Notes: generated by a model from the letters alone, not told the origin. A stretch of 64,000 bases of DNA from Pedobacter zeaxanthinifaciens (GCF_003313335.1 NZ_QMHP01000007.1:124001-188000), one strand, 5' to 3'; shown: positions 1-9,078, counted from the stretch's first letter. Numbers and translations: made by a program.

Positions 1-581
1 AGTGGGTTTTTATTGGTGATTTTCCAAGCAGCAAGCATTAACTCCATATCGTCGGCAAGGCTTTCGGCGTAAGCACCAAACCATAAGCCAAAAGATGATG
101 GCATGGCAATCTGTAAGTGTGTATACCCAGGCAACAACTTATCCTTGTGCGTTTCGCTCAGGGTAATCAGCTGGTTAAATAAGGCCTCGGTGTTACCCAC
201 CATCTCTTCAATGCAACTGCGAAAATAGAGCTTCAAATCAACCAAAACCTGATCATTGCGAGAACGACCACTGTGTATTTTCTTCCCGGCCTCACCAACG
301 CGTTGGGTTAACAACCACTCCACTTGCGAATGCACATCTTCCACAGTATCTTCAATCACAAAACTACCTGCCTCTATCTCTTTATAAATTTCTTTTAAAG
401 CAGCTTGTACTTCAGCAAGCTCATCAGCGGTAAGCAAATTGATGGTTTGCAGCATTTGCGTGTGCGCTAAAGAGCCTAAAACGTCAAACCTCGCCATTTG
501 TAAATCTAATTCCCTGTCTTTACCTACAGTGAAATTTTCTACAAACTGGTTTACATCAATATTCTTTTGCCAAATTTTCAT
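1..581 (-). CDS. argH: Argininosuccinate lyase, N-terminal part (cut by window edge)
   Basis: The last step of arginine synthesis: it splits argininosuccinate into arginine and fumarate in the cytosol. About 193 codons are present, starting at ATG 581-579 (MKIWQKN...), and the frame stays open to the window edge. Visible family features are the HSGRSRNDQV segment and GYTHLQIAMPSS, both typical of the fumarase/argininosuccinate lyase superfamily. The catalytic GSSxMPxKxN loop would lie outside the window. It is separated from the rest of the arginine genes by an S9 peptidase and two small genes on 814-5040. Confidence 0.93.
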   Translation of the reverse strand, partial: MKIWQKNIDVNQFVENFTVGKDRELDLQMARFDVLGSLAHTQMLQTINLLTADELAEVQAALKEIYKEIEAGSFVIEDTVEDVHSQVEWLLTQRVGEAGKKIHSGRSRNDQVLVDLKLYFRSCIEEMVGNTEALFNQLITLSETHKDKLLPGYTHLQIAMPSSFGLWFGAYAESLADDMELMLAAWKITNKNP

Positions 582-813
582 TGCTTACGTTCTGTTTTTG
601 TACTCAATTTCATTCCAATTTCAGATGGATCTATTTATTAGATGTTTCGTTATGCCTGGAATGAATAAGCCGCTGTTTAAATTCCTGCAAAAATACAATA
701 TTTCGCTAAAGAATAGGCTCTTAAAATTTTATTAAAACCGAAACTTTGTTGCATTTAAAACTAGCGAATTCTCATTTATTACTCTACATTTGTGTAACCA
801 CTAATTACAAATT

Positions 814-3684
814 ATGAAGAAAATAACTTTAGCGCTATTCTTACTTGGTGGATTAGCTACGCAAGCAATCGCACAAGTAAAGCCTGCCTTAACGTGGAAA
901 GATGTTTCGAAATGGAACTATAACCGAGGCAGCGCACTTTCTGCTGATGGCCAATGGACCGCTTGGGCTACCGGACCAACAGAGGGAGATTTGAAACTGA
1001 TCATCAAAAAAACTTTTGACACTTTAAGCAGAAGCTATCCTATTGGTGCTACTCCAGCCATGGCTACCTTCTCCAAAAACTCAAAATATGCTGCTTTTAA
1101 GGTATCCGCTAAAGATGCCGAAGTAAAAGCTGCAAAAAAAACGATGAAGCCACTTTACGATAAACTAACCATTGTGAACTTGGCTGATCATAAGCAAACA
1201 ACTTTTGAAAGAGTAAGATCTTTTGCATTTGCAGGGGAAGCTTCGGACTGGATTGCTATTCAATTTGCAGCTTTGGAAAGCGCACCAAAAGATAAAGACG
1301 CAGCGAAGGGAACAGATGTTTTGTTGTATCATTTGGCTAGTAAAAAGAGTTTTAACTTAGGCAATGTAAGCGAATATGCATTTAACAAAGCGGGTGATAA
1401 ACTGGCTTACACTGTAGATGCGAACGGCCAAAATGGTAACGGTGTTTTTTTGAGAGACATGAAAACCGGAACTACTACGGCATTGGATAACGACAAAGCA
1501 ACTTACAAAAGCATCAACTGGAATGACGAGGGAACTGCTTTTGCTTTATTGAAAGCTAACAAAAATGAGAAATATAAGGATGATGTTTGGAGCATTATCG
1601 GTATCAATAAAATTAATGGCGACTTAACCTCAAAAGTGATTTATAATGGTATAGAGGATAGCAATTTTCCTAAGGGGATGGGCATTAATACCAATGCAAC
1701 GCCTTATTGGTCGGATGATCAAAGCACATTATTTTTCGGGATCAATACTTTGCTTGCCAAGGAAGATAAAAAAGCTGATACCGCCGGCAAAGCGAAACCT
1801 GATGTGAAGTTGGATAGCGCTGCTAAAGCGAAAGCAAAACCTACAATACCAGCAATTGAAGCCAAAAAAGACGATATCGAAAAACCAGATATGATTATTT
1901 GGAACTGGCAAGATAGGCGCTTACAATCTGCCCAACAAACTCAAGAAATGAGAGATAAAAACTTTAGTTATGTAAGTTCTTATCGCGTTGCGGACAAAAA
2001 ATTCGCTCAACTGGCAGATAGCGTAATGCGCTCTGTAATGGTTGCACCAAAACAACTTTACGCCATTGGTTACGACAACAGCAAGTACGAGTTGATGGGC
2101 AATTTGGATGGACAAAGTTATACCGATATCTATTTAATTGACCTTAAAACTGGGGATAAGAAACTATTGTTCGACAAAATGTATGCTACTAATGGTGGTC
2201 GTTTAAATGTGGCTCCAAATGGCAAAATAGCAAGTTATTATGTAGATGGCGTGTTTTATAGCATCAACTTTGAGAATGGCCAAAAAGCAAATTTAACTGG
2301 GAAAATTAACGCTTCATTTGTTGATCAGTTGGATGATCACAATGTGAATAAACCTGCTACCTCAAATTACGGCTGGTCGGCCGATTCGAAATATGCCTTG
2401 ATCATGGACAACTACGATCTTTGGAAAATTTCTGCTGATGGCAAATCGGTTACTGCATTAAGTGATAATTGGAAAAGCAAAAAAATGCAGGTATATGGTA
2501 GAAACAGAATTTACACGGAAGAAAAAGGGACTGATTTAAGCAAGGATCAATACTTCACTGTTTTCAATACCAAAACCAAAGACATGGGACTTGGCTTGCT
2601 TCTGGCAGGAAAATCGAAAATACAGGTTTTATTTACCGATGCCAACGCCTACAACCAGCTTACTAAAGCCGAAAATGCCAAGGTTTTTGCTTTCAGTAAA
2701 AGCAATTATGCCCAATCGCCAATTATTTACAGCAGTGCATCAGCTGATTTAAGCAATGCAAAAGCGGTAAATACCAACACCCCTGACCAAGCTAAATATG
2801 CGTGGACTACTGGCGTTAAGCTAATTGATTACGTTAGTGCACATGGAGATACTTTACAAGCAGCCTTATATCTGCCAGCAAACTACGAAAAAGGAAAATC
2901 CTACCCAACCATTACATACATTTACGAACGTTTAACAGATGGCTTAAATAACTACAGCATGCCAAGTTTCCCAGGAGGAGGTTTCAATGCTGCAATGTAC
3001 CTTAGCAACGGTTACGCAGTACTTATGCCAGATATCAAATACAAATTGAACGATCCGGGCATGTCGGCTGTAGCCTGTGTAGTGCCTGCAGTTAAAGCTG
3101 CTATTTCTACTGGCATTGTTGACGAGAAGAATGTGGCTATTCATGGACACTCGTGGGGAGGTTACCAAACTTCGTTTTTAATTACACAAACAAATATTTT
3201 TAAAGCAGCAGCGGCTGGTGCGCCTTTAACCAACATGATTAGCATGTACAGTTTAATTTACTGGAACAGTGGCGGTACCAACCAAGCCATTTTTGAAGCT
3301 AGCCAAGGTCGTTTAACACCGGGCTATTGGGATAACTGGGACGCTTTTGCTCGTAACTCTCCTATTTATCATATCAAAAAGGTACAAACGCCTTTATTGT
3401 TGTTGCATAACGATAAAGATGGTGCAGTTGATTTCACTCAAGGTATCGAGTACTATAATGGTTTAAGAAGATTGAACAAACCTGTGGTAATGATTACCTA
3501 CAGAGGCGAAAATCACGGTATCGCTAAATTGCCAAATCGTAAAGATTACGCAGTACGTATGATGGAGTATTTCGATTACATGCTGAAAGGTAAACCAGCT
3601 CCTGAGTGGTGGAGCAAAGGGGTTAACCGTTTAGATATGGAGAAACATCTAGAAACTAGGGCTTTTGAAGAAACTGAAAACTAA
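814..3684 (+). CDS. S9 family (prolyl oligopeptidase-like) serine peptidase, secreted
   Basis: A 956-residue exported peptidase. Residues 1-21 are a signal peptide ending in AIAQ. The middle is a long beta-propeller-like region, and the C-terminal about 270 residues are the alpha/beta-hydrolase domain. The catalytic triad is readable: Ser780 in GHSWGGYQ, Asp869 in LHNDKDGAVDF, and His901 in RGENHGIAK. A Lys/Ala/Asp-rich low-complexity stretch lies near residues 315-355, probably a disordered insertion. It likely acts in the periplasm on peptides. It stands alone on the plus strand with its own terminator. The exact substrate preference (DPP-like or acylaminoacyl) cannot be told from sequence alone. 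Confidence 0.9.
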   Translation: MKKITLALFLLGGLATQAIAQVKPALTWKDVSKWNYNRGSALSADGQWTAWATGPTEGDLKLIIKKTFDTLSRSYPIGATPAMATFSKNSKYAAFKVSAKDAEVKAAKKTMKPLYDKLTIVNLADHKQTTFERVRSFAFAGEASDWIAIQFAALESAPKDKDAAKGTDVLLYHLASKKSFNLGNVSEYAFNKAGDKLAYTVDANGQNGNGVFLRDMKTGTTTALDNDKATYKSINWNDEGTAFALLKANKNEKYKDDVWSIIGINKINGDLTSKVIYNGIEDSNFPKGMGINTNATPYWSDDQSTLFFGINTLLAKEDKKADTAGKAKPDVKLDSAAKAKAKPTIPAIEAKKDDIEKPDMIIWNWQDRRLQSAQQTQEMRDKNFSYVSSYRVADKKFAQLADSVMRSVMVAPKQLYAIGYDNSKYELMGNLDGQSYTDIYLIDLKTGDKKLLFDKMYATNGGRLNVAPNGKIASYYVDGVFYSINFENGQKANLTGKINASFVDQLDDHNVNKPATSNYGWSADSKYALIMDNYDLWKISADGKSVTALSDNWKSKKMQVYGRNRIYTEEKGTDLSKDQYFTVFNTKTKDMGLGLLLAGKSKIQVLFTDANAYNQLTKAENAKVFAFSKSNYAQSPIIYSSASADLSNAKAVNTNTPDQAKYAWTTGVKLIDYVSAHGDTLQAALYLPANYEKGKSYPTITYIYERLTDGLNNYSMPSFPGGGFNAAMYLSNGYAVLMPDIKYKLNDPGMSAVACVVPAVKAAISTGIVDEKNVAIHGHSWGGYQTSFLITQTNIFKAAAAGAPLTNMISMYSLIYWNSGGTNQAIFEASQGRLTPGYWDNWDAFARNSPIYHIKKVQTPLLLLHNDKDGAVDFTQGIEYYNGLRRLNKPVVMITYRGENHGIAKLPNRKDYAVRMMEYFDYMLKGKPAPEWWSKGVNRLDMEKHLETRAFEETEN

Positions 3685-3686
3685 CG

Positions 3687-3713
3687 AAAAGCGGTGAATT
3701 CACCGCTTTTTTT
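3687..3713 (+). terminator. Intrinsic terminator after the S9 peptidase
   Basis: A perfect hairpin AAAGCGGTGAATTCACCGCTTT is followed directly by a run of seven T, starting two bases after the TAA stop. It should end the S9 peptidase transcript. Confidence 0.85.
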
Positions 3714-3758
3714 ATATCTGTTGGTATGGAAATAGCTTCTACATGTCATCTAAGCTTT

Positions 3759-4472
3759 ATGAACAGATTTTTGATATTCCTAGCTGCCGTAGTTGGCTGC
3801 TTATCTTGTAGAAAGCCGTTTAACGTACAGCATTTTCAGGAAACGATAATTATTGACTCTGTATCACTAGACACTACGCTAAAACCGATGAAAAAGCATA
3901 CTCAGATAGGATACTACCCAGTTTATTATATTGGTCCGCTACAAGACACCATTCGCTTGGGAGAAAAGCTTCCTAGCCATGGAGAAAATAAAAATTTTCA
4001 AGATTTTGTATTAAGGAGTCTTGACCAAGTAACGCTAACTGTAGATACTTCTATCAAACTAAATAACCTTACCATTTTCGAAAGCTATCGTACAGGCGAT
4101 GATACTTTTGCTAAACGAGTGGACTCCATCATAAAAGAGCCAGCTTATGCCATTATTCTGCAAAATCGAAGCGACTCCACTTTATTTTTGGGGCATTTCA
4201 ACTATTTGAGAAGTATGGTAATGCAATATCAAGATCAATCAGGAAAATGGAAGGACGTTGAAAACGCTGCATTTGCTTATGATGCATGCCTTACTTTCGC
4301 TAAAAATATAGTTGTTGGGCCTAAGCAGATTCTTGTTGCAAAACTAATCAGATATGAGGGCGACTTTACCCCTTTGTGTAGACTGAAACTGATGAATTTT
4401 GATCAAACCTGCTATTCCAATACTTTTCACTTTAAGCTCGACAAGTCAATTATCAATCAAAACCAATTGTAA
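3759..4472 (+). CDS. Putative lipoprotein of unknown function
   Basis: About 237 residues, not a family I recognise. The ATG at 3759 is preferred over an in-frame ATG at 3726, because it puts a lipoprotein-type signal (MNRFLIFLAAVVGCLSC) at the N-terminus; VVGC or CLSC would be the lipobox. The rest looks soluble and beta-rich with no catalytic motif that I can see. Its last 20 bases overlap the end of the convergent GNAT gene. Confidence 0.65.
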   Translation: MNRFLIFLAAVVGCLSCRKPFNVQHFQETIIIDSVSLDTTLKPMKKHTQIGYYPVYYIGPLQDTIRLGEKLPSHGENKNFQDFVLRSLDQVTLTVDTSIKLNNLTIFESYRTGDDTFAKRVDSIIKEPAYAIILQNRSDSTLFLGHFNYLRSMVMQYQDQSGKWKDVENAAFAYDACLTFAKNIVVGPKQILVAKLIRYEGDFTPLCRLKLMNFDQTCYSNTFHFKLDKSIINQNQL

Positions 4473-5040
4473 TGCTCTCCTTTATTGCTGGCCACTCACT
4501 TTTTAAAATGCTGTAAAAAACGGTATTGCGAATGAAGCCGTCAGCAATTTTCATGTGCTGCCGCAATGTGCCTTCTTCGGTTGCGCCTAACTTTATCATC
4601 GCTTTGCGAGATTGTATATTACGTTCATCGGCTTTGAGCTCAATTCGATTTAAACCTAAAGTTTCGAAACCGTATTTTAGGATTTCGTATTTCATTGCTT
4701 TGTTCAAACCAGTGCCTTGAAATTCCTTTCCGATCCAAGTCCAGCCAATTTGCCCGCGTTCATCTTTCCAGCTAATTTCGGCTAAGCGAGTGCAACCTGC
4801 TACTTTTCCAGAAACAGCATCTATAATTATCCAAACTGCACAAATTCCATCTTCCCGATCTTTTAATGCCGCCTTGATATATTGATGTAGATTTTCACGG
4901 ATGCTAAGATCTTTTAAGCCGTAAATCCAAAGTGCCTTTTCTTGAGCGATAGGCCAAAGCAAATCTTCATCGCTTTGCTGCAAAGGACGTAAGATTACTT
5001 TTTGGTTTTGGAGAGTTGGGGATAGATTTTGGTTCGTCAT
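4453..5040 (-). CDS. GNAT family N-acetyltransferase (RimJ/RimL-like)
   Basis: About 195 residues, starting at ATG 5040-5038 (MTNQNLSP); a GTG nine bases upstream is a weaker choice. The layout is that of ribosomal-protein or small-molecule acetyltransferases of the RimJ/RimL type: an N-terminal VILRPLQQSDEDLLWP, a central IGWTWIGKEFQGTGLNKAMKYEIL acetyl-CoA loop, and GLNRIELKADERNIQSRKAMIKLG. The acceptor is unknown. It converges on the plus-strand lipoprotein gene with a 20-bp tail overlap and has no evident tie to arginine synthesis. Confidence 0.85.
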   Translation of the reverse strand: MTNQNLSPTLQNQKVILRPLQQSDEDLLWPIAQEKALWIYGLKDLSIRENLHQYIKAALKDREDGICAVWIIIDAVSGKVAGCTRLAEISWKDERGQIGWTWIGKEFQGTGLNKAMKYEILKYGFETLGLNRIELKADERNIQSRKAMIKLGATEEGTLRQHMKIADGFIRNTVFYSILKSEWPAIKESITIGFD

Positions 5041-5115
5041 TTTAATCACTTATACCGTTAATTAGTGCGTTATATCCCTTTCGGTGGGTATCTTAACGCA
5101 AAAAAATCTAACCTT

Positions 5116-5148
5116 GAGATTACTTCGTCGTTCCTCCTCGCAATGACG
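5116..5148. repeat. CGTCATTGCGAGG-family palindromic element, half copy
   Basis: On the minus strand this reads CGTCATTGCGAGGAGGAACG followed by ACGAAGTAATCTC. It is one arm of the repeat that recurs throughout 5-15 kb, placed between the end of argE and the GNAT gene. Confidence 0.75.
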
Positions 5149-5190
5149 TGTAGGTGTAAAGTCAAATCGTCATTCGTAATTCGTCAAAAT

Positions 5191-6255
5191 CTACAATCCC
5201 ACTACCGGTTTCAACATTGCGATATAGCCTTCAATGCCCTGCCTTATTTCATCCACGTACAAAAATTCATCGGCCATGTGCGAGCGGCCAGAAAATCCTG
5301 GGCCACATTTTAAAGAAGGAATTGACAATAAAGCCTGATCCGACGTAGTTGGTGAGCCATAAGTGTTTTTCCCTAGGGCAATACCCGATACCACAATTGG
5401 ATGGTTTTTATCTATGGATGATGGTTTCAATCGTACAGATCGAGGTTTCACTTCGCAATTGACATGCTGCTTAATAATTTCTACCACTTCCTCATTGGTG
5501 TAAGCATCAGTTACGCGGACATCAACAGTGAAAGTACAATTGGCAGGTACTACATTGTGCTGCGAACCAGCGTTAATGATAGTCACCGTCATTTTAACCG
5601 GACCAAAAACCTCCGATACTTTTGGAAATTGATAAGTGCGGAACCATTCGATATCAGGCAGTGCTTTGTAAATGGCATTTTCGCCTTCTTCTCTTGCTGC
5701 GTGACCCGCTTTTCCATGTGCGGTGCAATCAATTACCAACAGCCCTTTTTCGGCAATGGCCAAATGCATTTCAGTAGGTTCGCCAACAATGGCAAATTCC
5801 AGCTCTCCCAAATCTGGGATTACCAATTCCAAACCGTTATTTCCAGAGATCTCTTCTTCGGCTGTTGCCGCCAAACAGAAGTTATATTTCAAACCTTCCT
5901 GCTCGTAGAAGTATAAAAAAGTAGCAATTAGCGACACCAAACAACCACCAGCATCGTTACTGCCCAAGCCAAACAGCTTGCCATCTTCAATGGCAGCATC
6001 ATAAGGATCACGTGTGTAACCCGAATTTGGCTTTACTGTATCGTGGTGTGAATTGAGCAAAATTGTTGGCTTAGCGGCGTCGAAATGCTTGTTATAAGCC
6101 CAAACGTTATTAAGTTTTCTGTGTGTTTGGATGCCATGCTCACCTAAAAACTGTGCAATTAAGTTGGCGGTTCTATCTTCTTCCTTACTAAAAGACTGAA
6201 TGCGGATTAAATCCCGCAATAATTCCGTACTTTCTTTAATTAGTTTTTCAATCAT
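5191..6255 (-). CDS. argE: M20 family deacylase, N-acyl-citrulline/ornithine deacylase
   Basis: A 354-residue M20 zinc peptidase-family enzyme. In this cluster it most likely removes the acyl group (acetyl or succinyl) from N-acylcitrulline made by ArgF'. Metal and catalytic residues are visible: His70/Asp72 in NSHHDTV, Asp101 in GSNDAGG, Glu134/Glu135 in AEEE, Glu159 in GEPT, and a C-terminal His in SGRSHMADEF. The length is usual for the family. It is the last gene of the main arginine run. A general amidohydrolase or DapE-like role is possible on motifs alone, but the neighbours decide for arginine. Confidence 0.88.
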   Translation of the reverse strand: MIEKLIKESTELLRDLIRIQSFSKEEDRTANLIAQFLGEHGIQTHRKLNNVWAYNKHFDAAKPTILLNSHHDTVKPNSGYTRDPYDAAIEDGKLFGLGSNDAGGCLVSLIATFLYFYEQEGLKYNFCLAATAEEEISGNNGLELVIPDLGELEFAIVGEPTEMHLAIAEKGLLVIDCTAHGKAGHAAREEGENAIYKALPDIEWFRTYQFPKVSEVFGPVKMTVTIINAGSQHNVVPANCTFTVDVRVTDAYTNEEVVEIIKQHVNCEVKPRSVRLKPSSIDKNHPIVVSGIALGKNTYGSPTTSDQALLSIPSLKCGPGFSGRSHMADEFLYVDEIRQGIEGYIAMLKPVVGL

Positions 6256-6260
6256 CCTAT

Positions 6261-6436
6261 TTACGATATTAGAATTACGATTTACGATTTTGTTCGCTCC
6301 TACGAATAATTTTTATTTATAACGTTATATTGCAAATTTGAAATTAGCTTAGCGATTGAAATAGAATATGCTTTTGTTCGCTGTTTTAACGTCTCACTAT
6401 TCATAATCGTAAATCTAAAATCGTCCGTCGTAAATC
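6261..6436. repeat. Inverted arrays of an ACGATTT motif
   Basis: At 6261-6298 the motif TTACGATTTACGATTTTG and variants occur. At 6402-6436 the inverse (AATCGTAAATCTAAAATCGT) occurs. The two face each other across about 100 bp between argE and proC. It is a low-complexity intergenic repeat of unknown role. Confidence 0.5.
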
Positions 6437-6439
6437 CTT

Positions 6440-7246
6440 TTATTCGTTATAAAGTCCACCAGCTTTTTTAGCCGATAGCTTAATTCCTTTAATTAGCGAT
6501 GAACTGAAACCATTATGTTCCATTTCATTCAGGCCGGCAATGGTGCATCCTTTCGGCGAAGTTACTTTATCTATTTCGGTTTCGGGATGTGTTGCATTCA
6601 GCAAAAGCAAATCAGCAGCTCCCTTTGCCGTTTGTACCGCCATTTTCAAGGCATCGTGTGCATGGAAACCAATCTCTACGCCACCTTGAGATGCCGCTCT
6701 AATGCTACGCAAAAAGAATGCGATACCACAAGCACACAAAGCCGTAGCTGAAGTCATCAAATCTTCCTGAATGGTTACCACAGCGCCAACGGTTTCGAAC
6801 AAAGTTACCACCTCATTCAAATTCTCTTCCGAAGCGTTATCTGTAGCTACGCAAGTCATGCTCTGCCCTATTGAAATTGCTGTATTTGGCATTGCTCTAA
6901 TCACCTGCACATTATCGCCCAACTCCTTGCGCACATCAGCACAGCTAACGCCCGAAATCACAGATACAAACAACTGCTTTTCTGGATTTACGGCTGGAGC
7001 CAATTGTGTTAACACTTTTTTTAATTGTTGTGGTAGCACAGCCAACACTACAATATCCGCATCTTCAATTGCTTTTAAATTGTCGTCGCTTACGTTAAAT
7101 CCAGCGGCAACTTCTTCTGTCATGAGCTTAATATTCCGACGTGTGAGCGTAATATCTTCCGCCTTGCAATAAGCTTTGTTCACCAGTCCTTTCGCCAATG
7201 AAAGTCCGATGTTTCCGCTGCCGATAATGGTTATTTTTTTATTCAT
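6440..7246 (-). CDS. proC: Pyrroline-5-carboxylate reductase
   Basis: A 268-residue NAD(P)H-dependent reductase for the last step of proline synthesis. The N-terminus has a Rossmann motif (IIGSGNIGLS, residues 7-16). The C-terminus has the family signature KVTSPKGCTIAGLNEMEHNGF and SSLIKGIKLSAKKA, which form the all-alpha dimer domain. In Bacteroidota proC is often embedded in arginine clusters, sharing glutamate-derived precursors. It is transcribed with argB upstream, although a 59-bp palindrome lies in between. Confidence 0.93.
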   Translation of the reverse strand: MNKKITIIGSGNIGLSLAKGLVNKAYCKAEDITLTRRNIKLMTEEVAAGFNVSDDNLKAIEDADIVVLAVLPQQLKKVLTQLAPAVNPEKQLFVSVISGVSCADVRKELGDNVQVIRAMPNTAISIGQSMTCVATDNASEENLNEVVTLFETVGAVVTIQEDLMTSATALCACGIAFFLRSIRAASQGGVEIGFHAHDALKMAVQTAKGAADLLLLNATHPETEIDKVTSPKGCTIAGLNEMEHNGFSSSLIKGIKLSAKKAGGLYNE

Positions 7247-7288
7247 TTGATTACACCGATTTTATAATTTCACCGATTAATATTTACA

Positions 7289-7324
7289 ATGTCATATTGA
7301 GCGTAGTTGAAGTATTTGAAAAGC
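7289..7324. repeat. Copy of another dispersed repeat (GTCATATTGAGCGTAG type)
   Basis: The sequence GTCATATTGAGCGTAGTTGA continuing AGTATTTGAAAAGC resembles a dispersed repeat I know from several Bacteroidota genomes. Only one copy is seen in this window, so the assignment rests on memory. Confidence 0.35.
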
Positions 7325-7405
7325 AGTTTTGATGCCTTTTTAATCTTAATTCTGCCTGTCCCAAATTTACTTCGGGGTTATTCAACTGAAATATGAATCT
7401 TTTAC

Positions 7406-7464
7406 CGTCATTGCGAGGCACTGCTTCTCCGAATTATCGGAGCAAGCAGTGCCTCGCAATGACG
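7406..7464. repeat. Full-length 59-bp CGTCATTGCGAGG palindrome
   Basis: Left arm CGTCATTGCGAGGCACTGCTT and right arm AAGCAGTGCCTCGCAATGACG flank a core that is itself palindromic (CTCCGA-ATTA-TCGGAG). The whole can fold into one long hairpin between argB and proC. It is the most complete copy of this family here and could act as an mRNA processing or attenuation structure. Confidence 0.85.
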
Positions 7465-7475
7465 ACCTCATACAC

Positions 7476-8300
7476 CTACTTCAACAGCTTAGTACCAAAA
7501 GTACCGTTTTCAATCTCGGTCAACTCATCGGCTTTGCCAATATAAACCGAGGCCACGCCTTTATTGATGGCTTCAAAAGCATTGTGCAATTTGGGAATCA
7601 TTCCTCCGGCTACAGTGCCATCAGCTTTTAAAGGTTCAAAATCAGTTGAACGGATTTCTCTCACCACAGTTGTTTCATCGTTTAAATCTTTCAATACGCC
7701 TTTTTTCTCAAAGCAATATACTAAATGCGTTTCATAAGCACCAGACATGGCCACTGCCACCGCTGATGCAATGGTATCCGCATTGGTGTTCAACAATTGC
7801 GTTTCACCATCGTGGGTGATGGCACAAAATACAGGCACAAATCCCACTTGCAGCAAGTTAGTTAATGCGTTTACATTTACGGATTGCTCATCCAAATCGC
7901 CCACAAAACCATAGTCAATTTCTGTTCCCTGTAACTCTCCCTCTTTGGGGGATACTTTTATAATTGGCCGCTTTTTGGCTTTAATGATATTTCCGTCCGC
8001 ACCTGTTAGGCCTATTGCATTAGCTCCCCTGGCTTGCAATTGCGCCACAATGTTTTTATTGATTAGCCCGGCGTACACCATAGTTACCACACGCAAAGTG
8101 GCAATATCGGTCACCCTGCGCCCATCTATCATTTTAGCTTCAATACCTAAAGATGCACTGGTTTCGGTAGCAATTTTGCCCCCGCCGTGAATAAGAATTT
8201 TAGGTCCTTCTAAGCGGGTGAAATCCTCCAAAAAATGATGTAGGTTTTCAGAATTATCAATAACGTTTCCGCCAATTTTAACGATGGTTAATTTTTGCAT
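7476..8300 (-). CDS. argB: N-acetyl(succinyl)glutamate kinase
   Basis: A 274-residue amino-acid kinase phosphorylating N-acylglutamate in arginine synthesis. It shows VKIGGNV (residues 7-13), LIHGGGKIAT (37-45), RRVTD (61-65) and NTNADTIASAVA, all typical of ArgB. Residues 116-126 (VSPKEGELQGT) interrupt the usual KKRPI...EIDYGFVGD segment and match a dispersed repeat also found in argC and argF'. The insertion is in frame, so the enzyme is probably functional. Confidence 0.93.
   Translation of the reverse strand: MQKLTIVKIGGNVIDNSENLHHFLEDFTRLEGPKILIHGGGKIATETSASLGIEAKMIDGRRVTDIATLRVVTMVYAGLINKNIVAQLQARGANAIGLTGADGNIIKAKKRPIIKVSPKEGELQGTEIDYGFVGDLDEQSVNVNALTNLLQVGFVPVFCAITHDGETQLLNTNADTIASAVAVAMSGAYETHLVYCFEKKGVLKDLNDETTVVREIRSTDFEPLKADGTVAGGMIPKLHNAFEAINKGVASVYIGKADELTEIENGTFGTKLLK
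7923..7955. repeat. In-frame repeat insertion within argB
   Basis: It encodes SPKEGELQG on the minus strand. The DNA (CTGTAACTCTCCCTCTTTGG and following) resembles the CCCCCTCTAAATCTCCCCCT repeat found in argF' and argC. The boundaries are approximate. It lies in a surface-type loop position of ArgB. Confidence 0.55.
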
Positions 8301-8369
8301 AAATTTTGTTAGGTTGTTGAAAGGTTGGAATGTTGTAAAGTTGCCAAAGAGAACTTTAATTGTTAAACT

Positions 8370-8714
8370 CTACTCCGACCAAACTGCCAGTTCATAGCCG
8401 TCAGGGTCGGTAAATTGGAAACGTCTACCACCAGGAAAGCTAAATATGTCTTTCACAATTGTTCCGCCAGCAGCTAATACTTTTTCCAAGGTGGCTTCAA
8501 GATCTGATGAATAAAGTATTACCAAAACAGTTCCGCTAACTGGTTTACCCGTAGTAAATCCGCCATCAACGTATTCGCCTTCGAATGATGTATAGTCTGG
8601 GCCATAATCCGTAAATTTCCAACCAAAACATTTGGTGTAAAAATCCTTTGCTCGGTTAATATCTGCCGATAGGAATTCGATGTATTGTATCTGTTCGTGT
8701 TTTAGTTTTTGCAT
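8370..8714 (-). CDS. VOC family (glyoxalase/bleomycin-resistance fold) protein
   Basis: About 114 residues with the single betaalphabetabetabeta-repeat pattern of small VOC proteins: IQYIEFLSADINRAKDFYTKCFGWKF at the start, ILYSSDLEATLEKVLAAGGTIVKDIFSFPGGRRFQFTDPDGYELAVW at the end. The start is uncertain. ATG 8714 (MQKLKHEQ) is chosen because an upstream in-frame ATG at 8732 lies inside a palindromic repeat. The substrate is unknown, and it is probably a passenger in the arginine run. Confidence 0.82.
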   Translation of the reverse strand: MQKLKHEQIQYIEFLSADINRAKDFYTKCFGWKFTDYGPDYTSFEGEYVDGGFTTGKPVSGTVLVILYSSDLEATLEKVLAAGGTIVKDIFSFPGGRRFQFTDPDGYELAVWSE

Positions 8715-8726
8715 AATATCATATTT

Positions 8727-8754
8727 CGTCATTGCGAGGAACGAAGCAATCTTA
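8727..8754. repeat. CGTCATTGCGAGG element, half copy (left flank of GIY-YIG pseudogene)
   Basis: CGTCATTGCGAGGAACGAAG continuing CAATCTTA. It supplies an alternative start codon for the VOC gene. Together with the inverted copy at 9162-9212 it brackets the GIY-YIG pseudogene. Confidence 0.75.
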
Positions 8755-8778
8755 GATCGTTCACTAGTTTATCGCTTG

Positions 8779-9078
8779 TTAGTTTAAGTCGTCAAACAAG
8801 TCTAGCCATGAAGGATTTAGACTTGTTTTGATATTTATTTTTTGTTGTCTATTACCTCCCTTAATTCTCTTTTCTTCATTAATGGCTTCTTCAATGTCTG
8901 GAAAGAACTTGAAGTAGACAAGTTTGTAGCATTTGTATTTTGATGTAAAACTATTTTTGTAGAAGTTATCTTTATGTTACCAAACTCCGTATCTCAAATC
9001 AGAATTAATACCAGTATAATAAACGCTATTGAATTCGTTTGTCATAATATAAACAAACCACCTTTTCCAATCATACAT
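8779..9078 (-). pseudogene. GIY-YIG nuclease-family gene with one premature stop
   Basis: Reading the minus strand from ATG 9078 gives a 99-codon GIY-YIG domain: KRWFVYIMTNEFNSVYYTGI (the GIY and YIG equivalents), then LRYGVW, a TAA at 8979-8977, then HKDNFYKNSFTSKYKCYKLV, EEAINEEKRIKGGNRQQKI and NPSWLDLFDDLN before the real stop at 8781-8779. The same frame continues on both sides of the TAA. In homologues I remember, the residue before HK is Glu, so a GAA or GAG to TAA change is the simplest explanation. It is flanked by inverted CGTCATTGCGAGG repeats. Confidence 0.82.
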
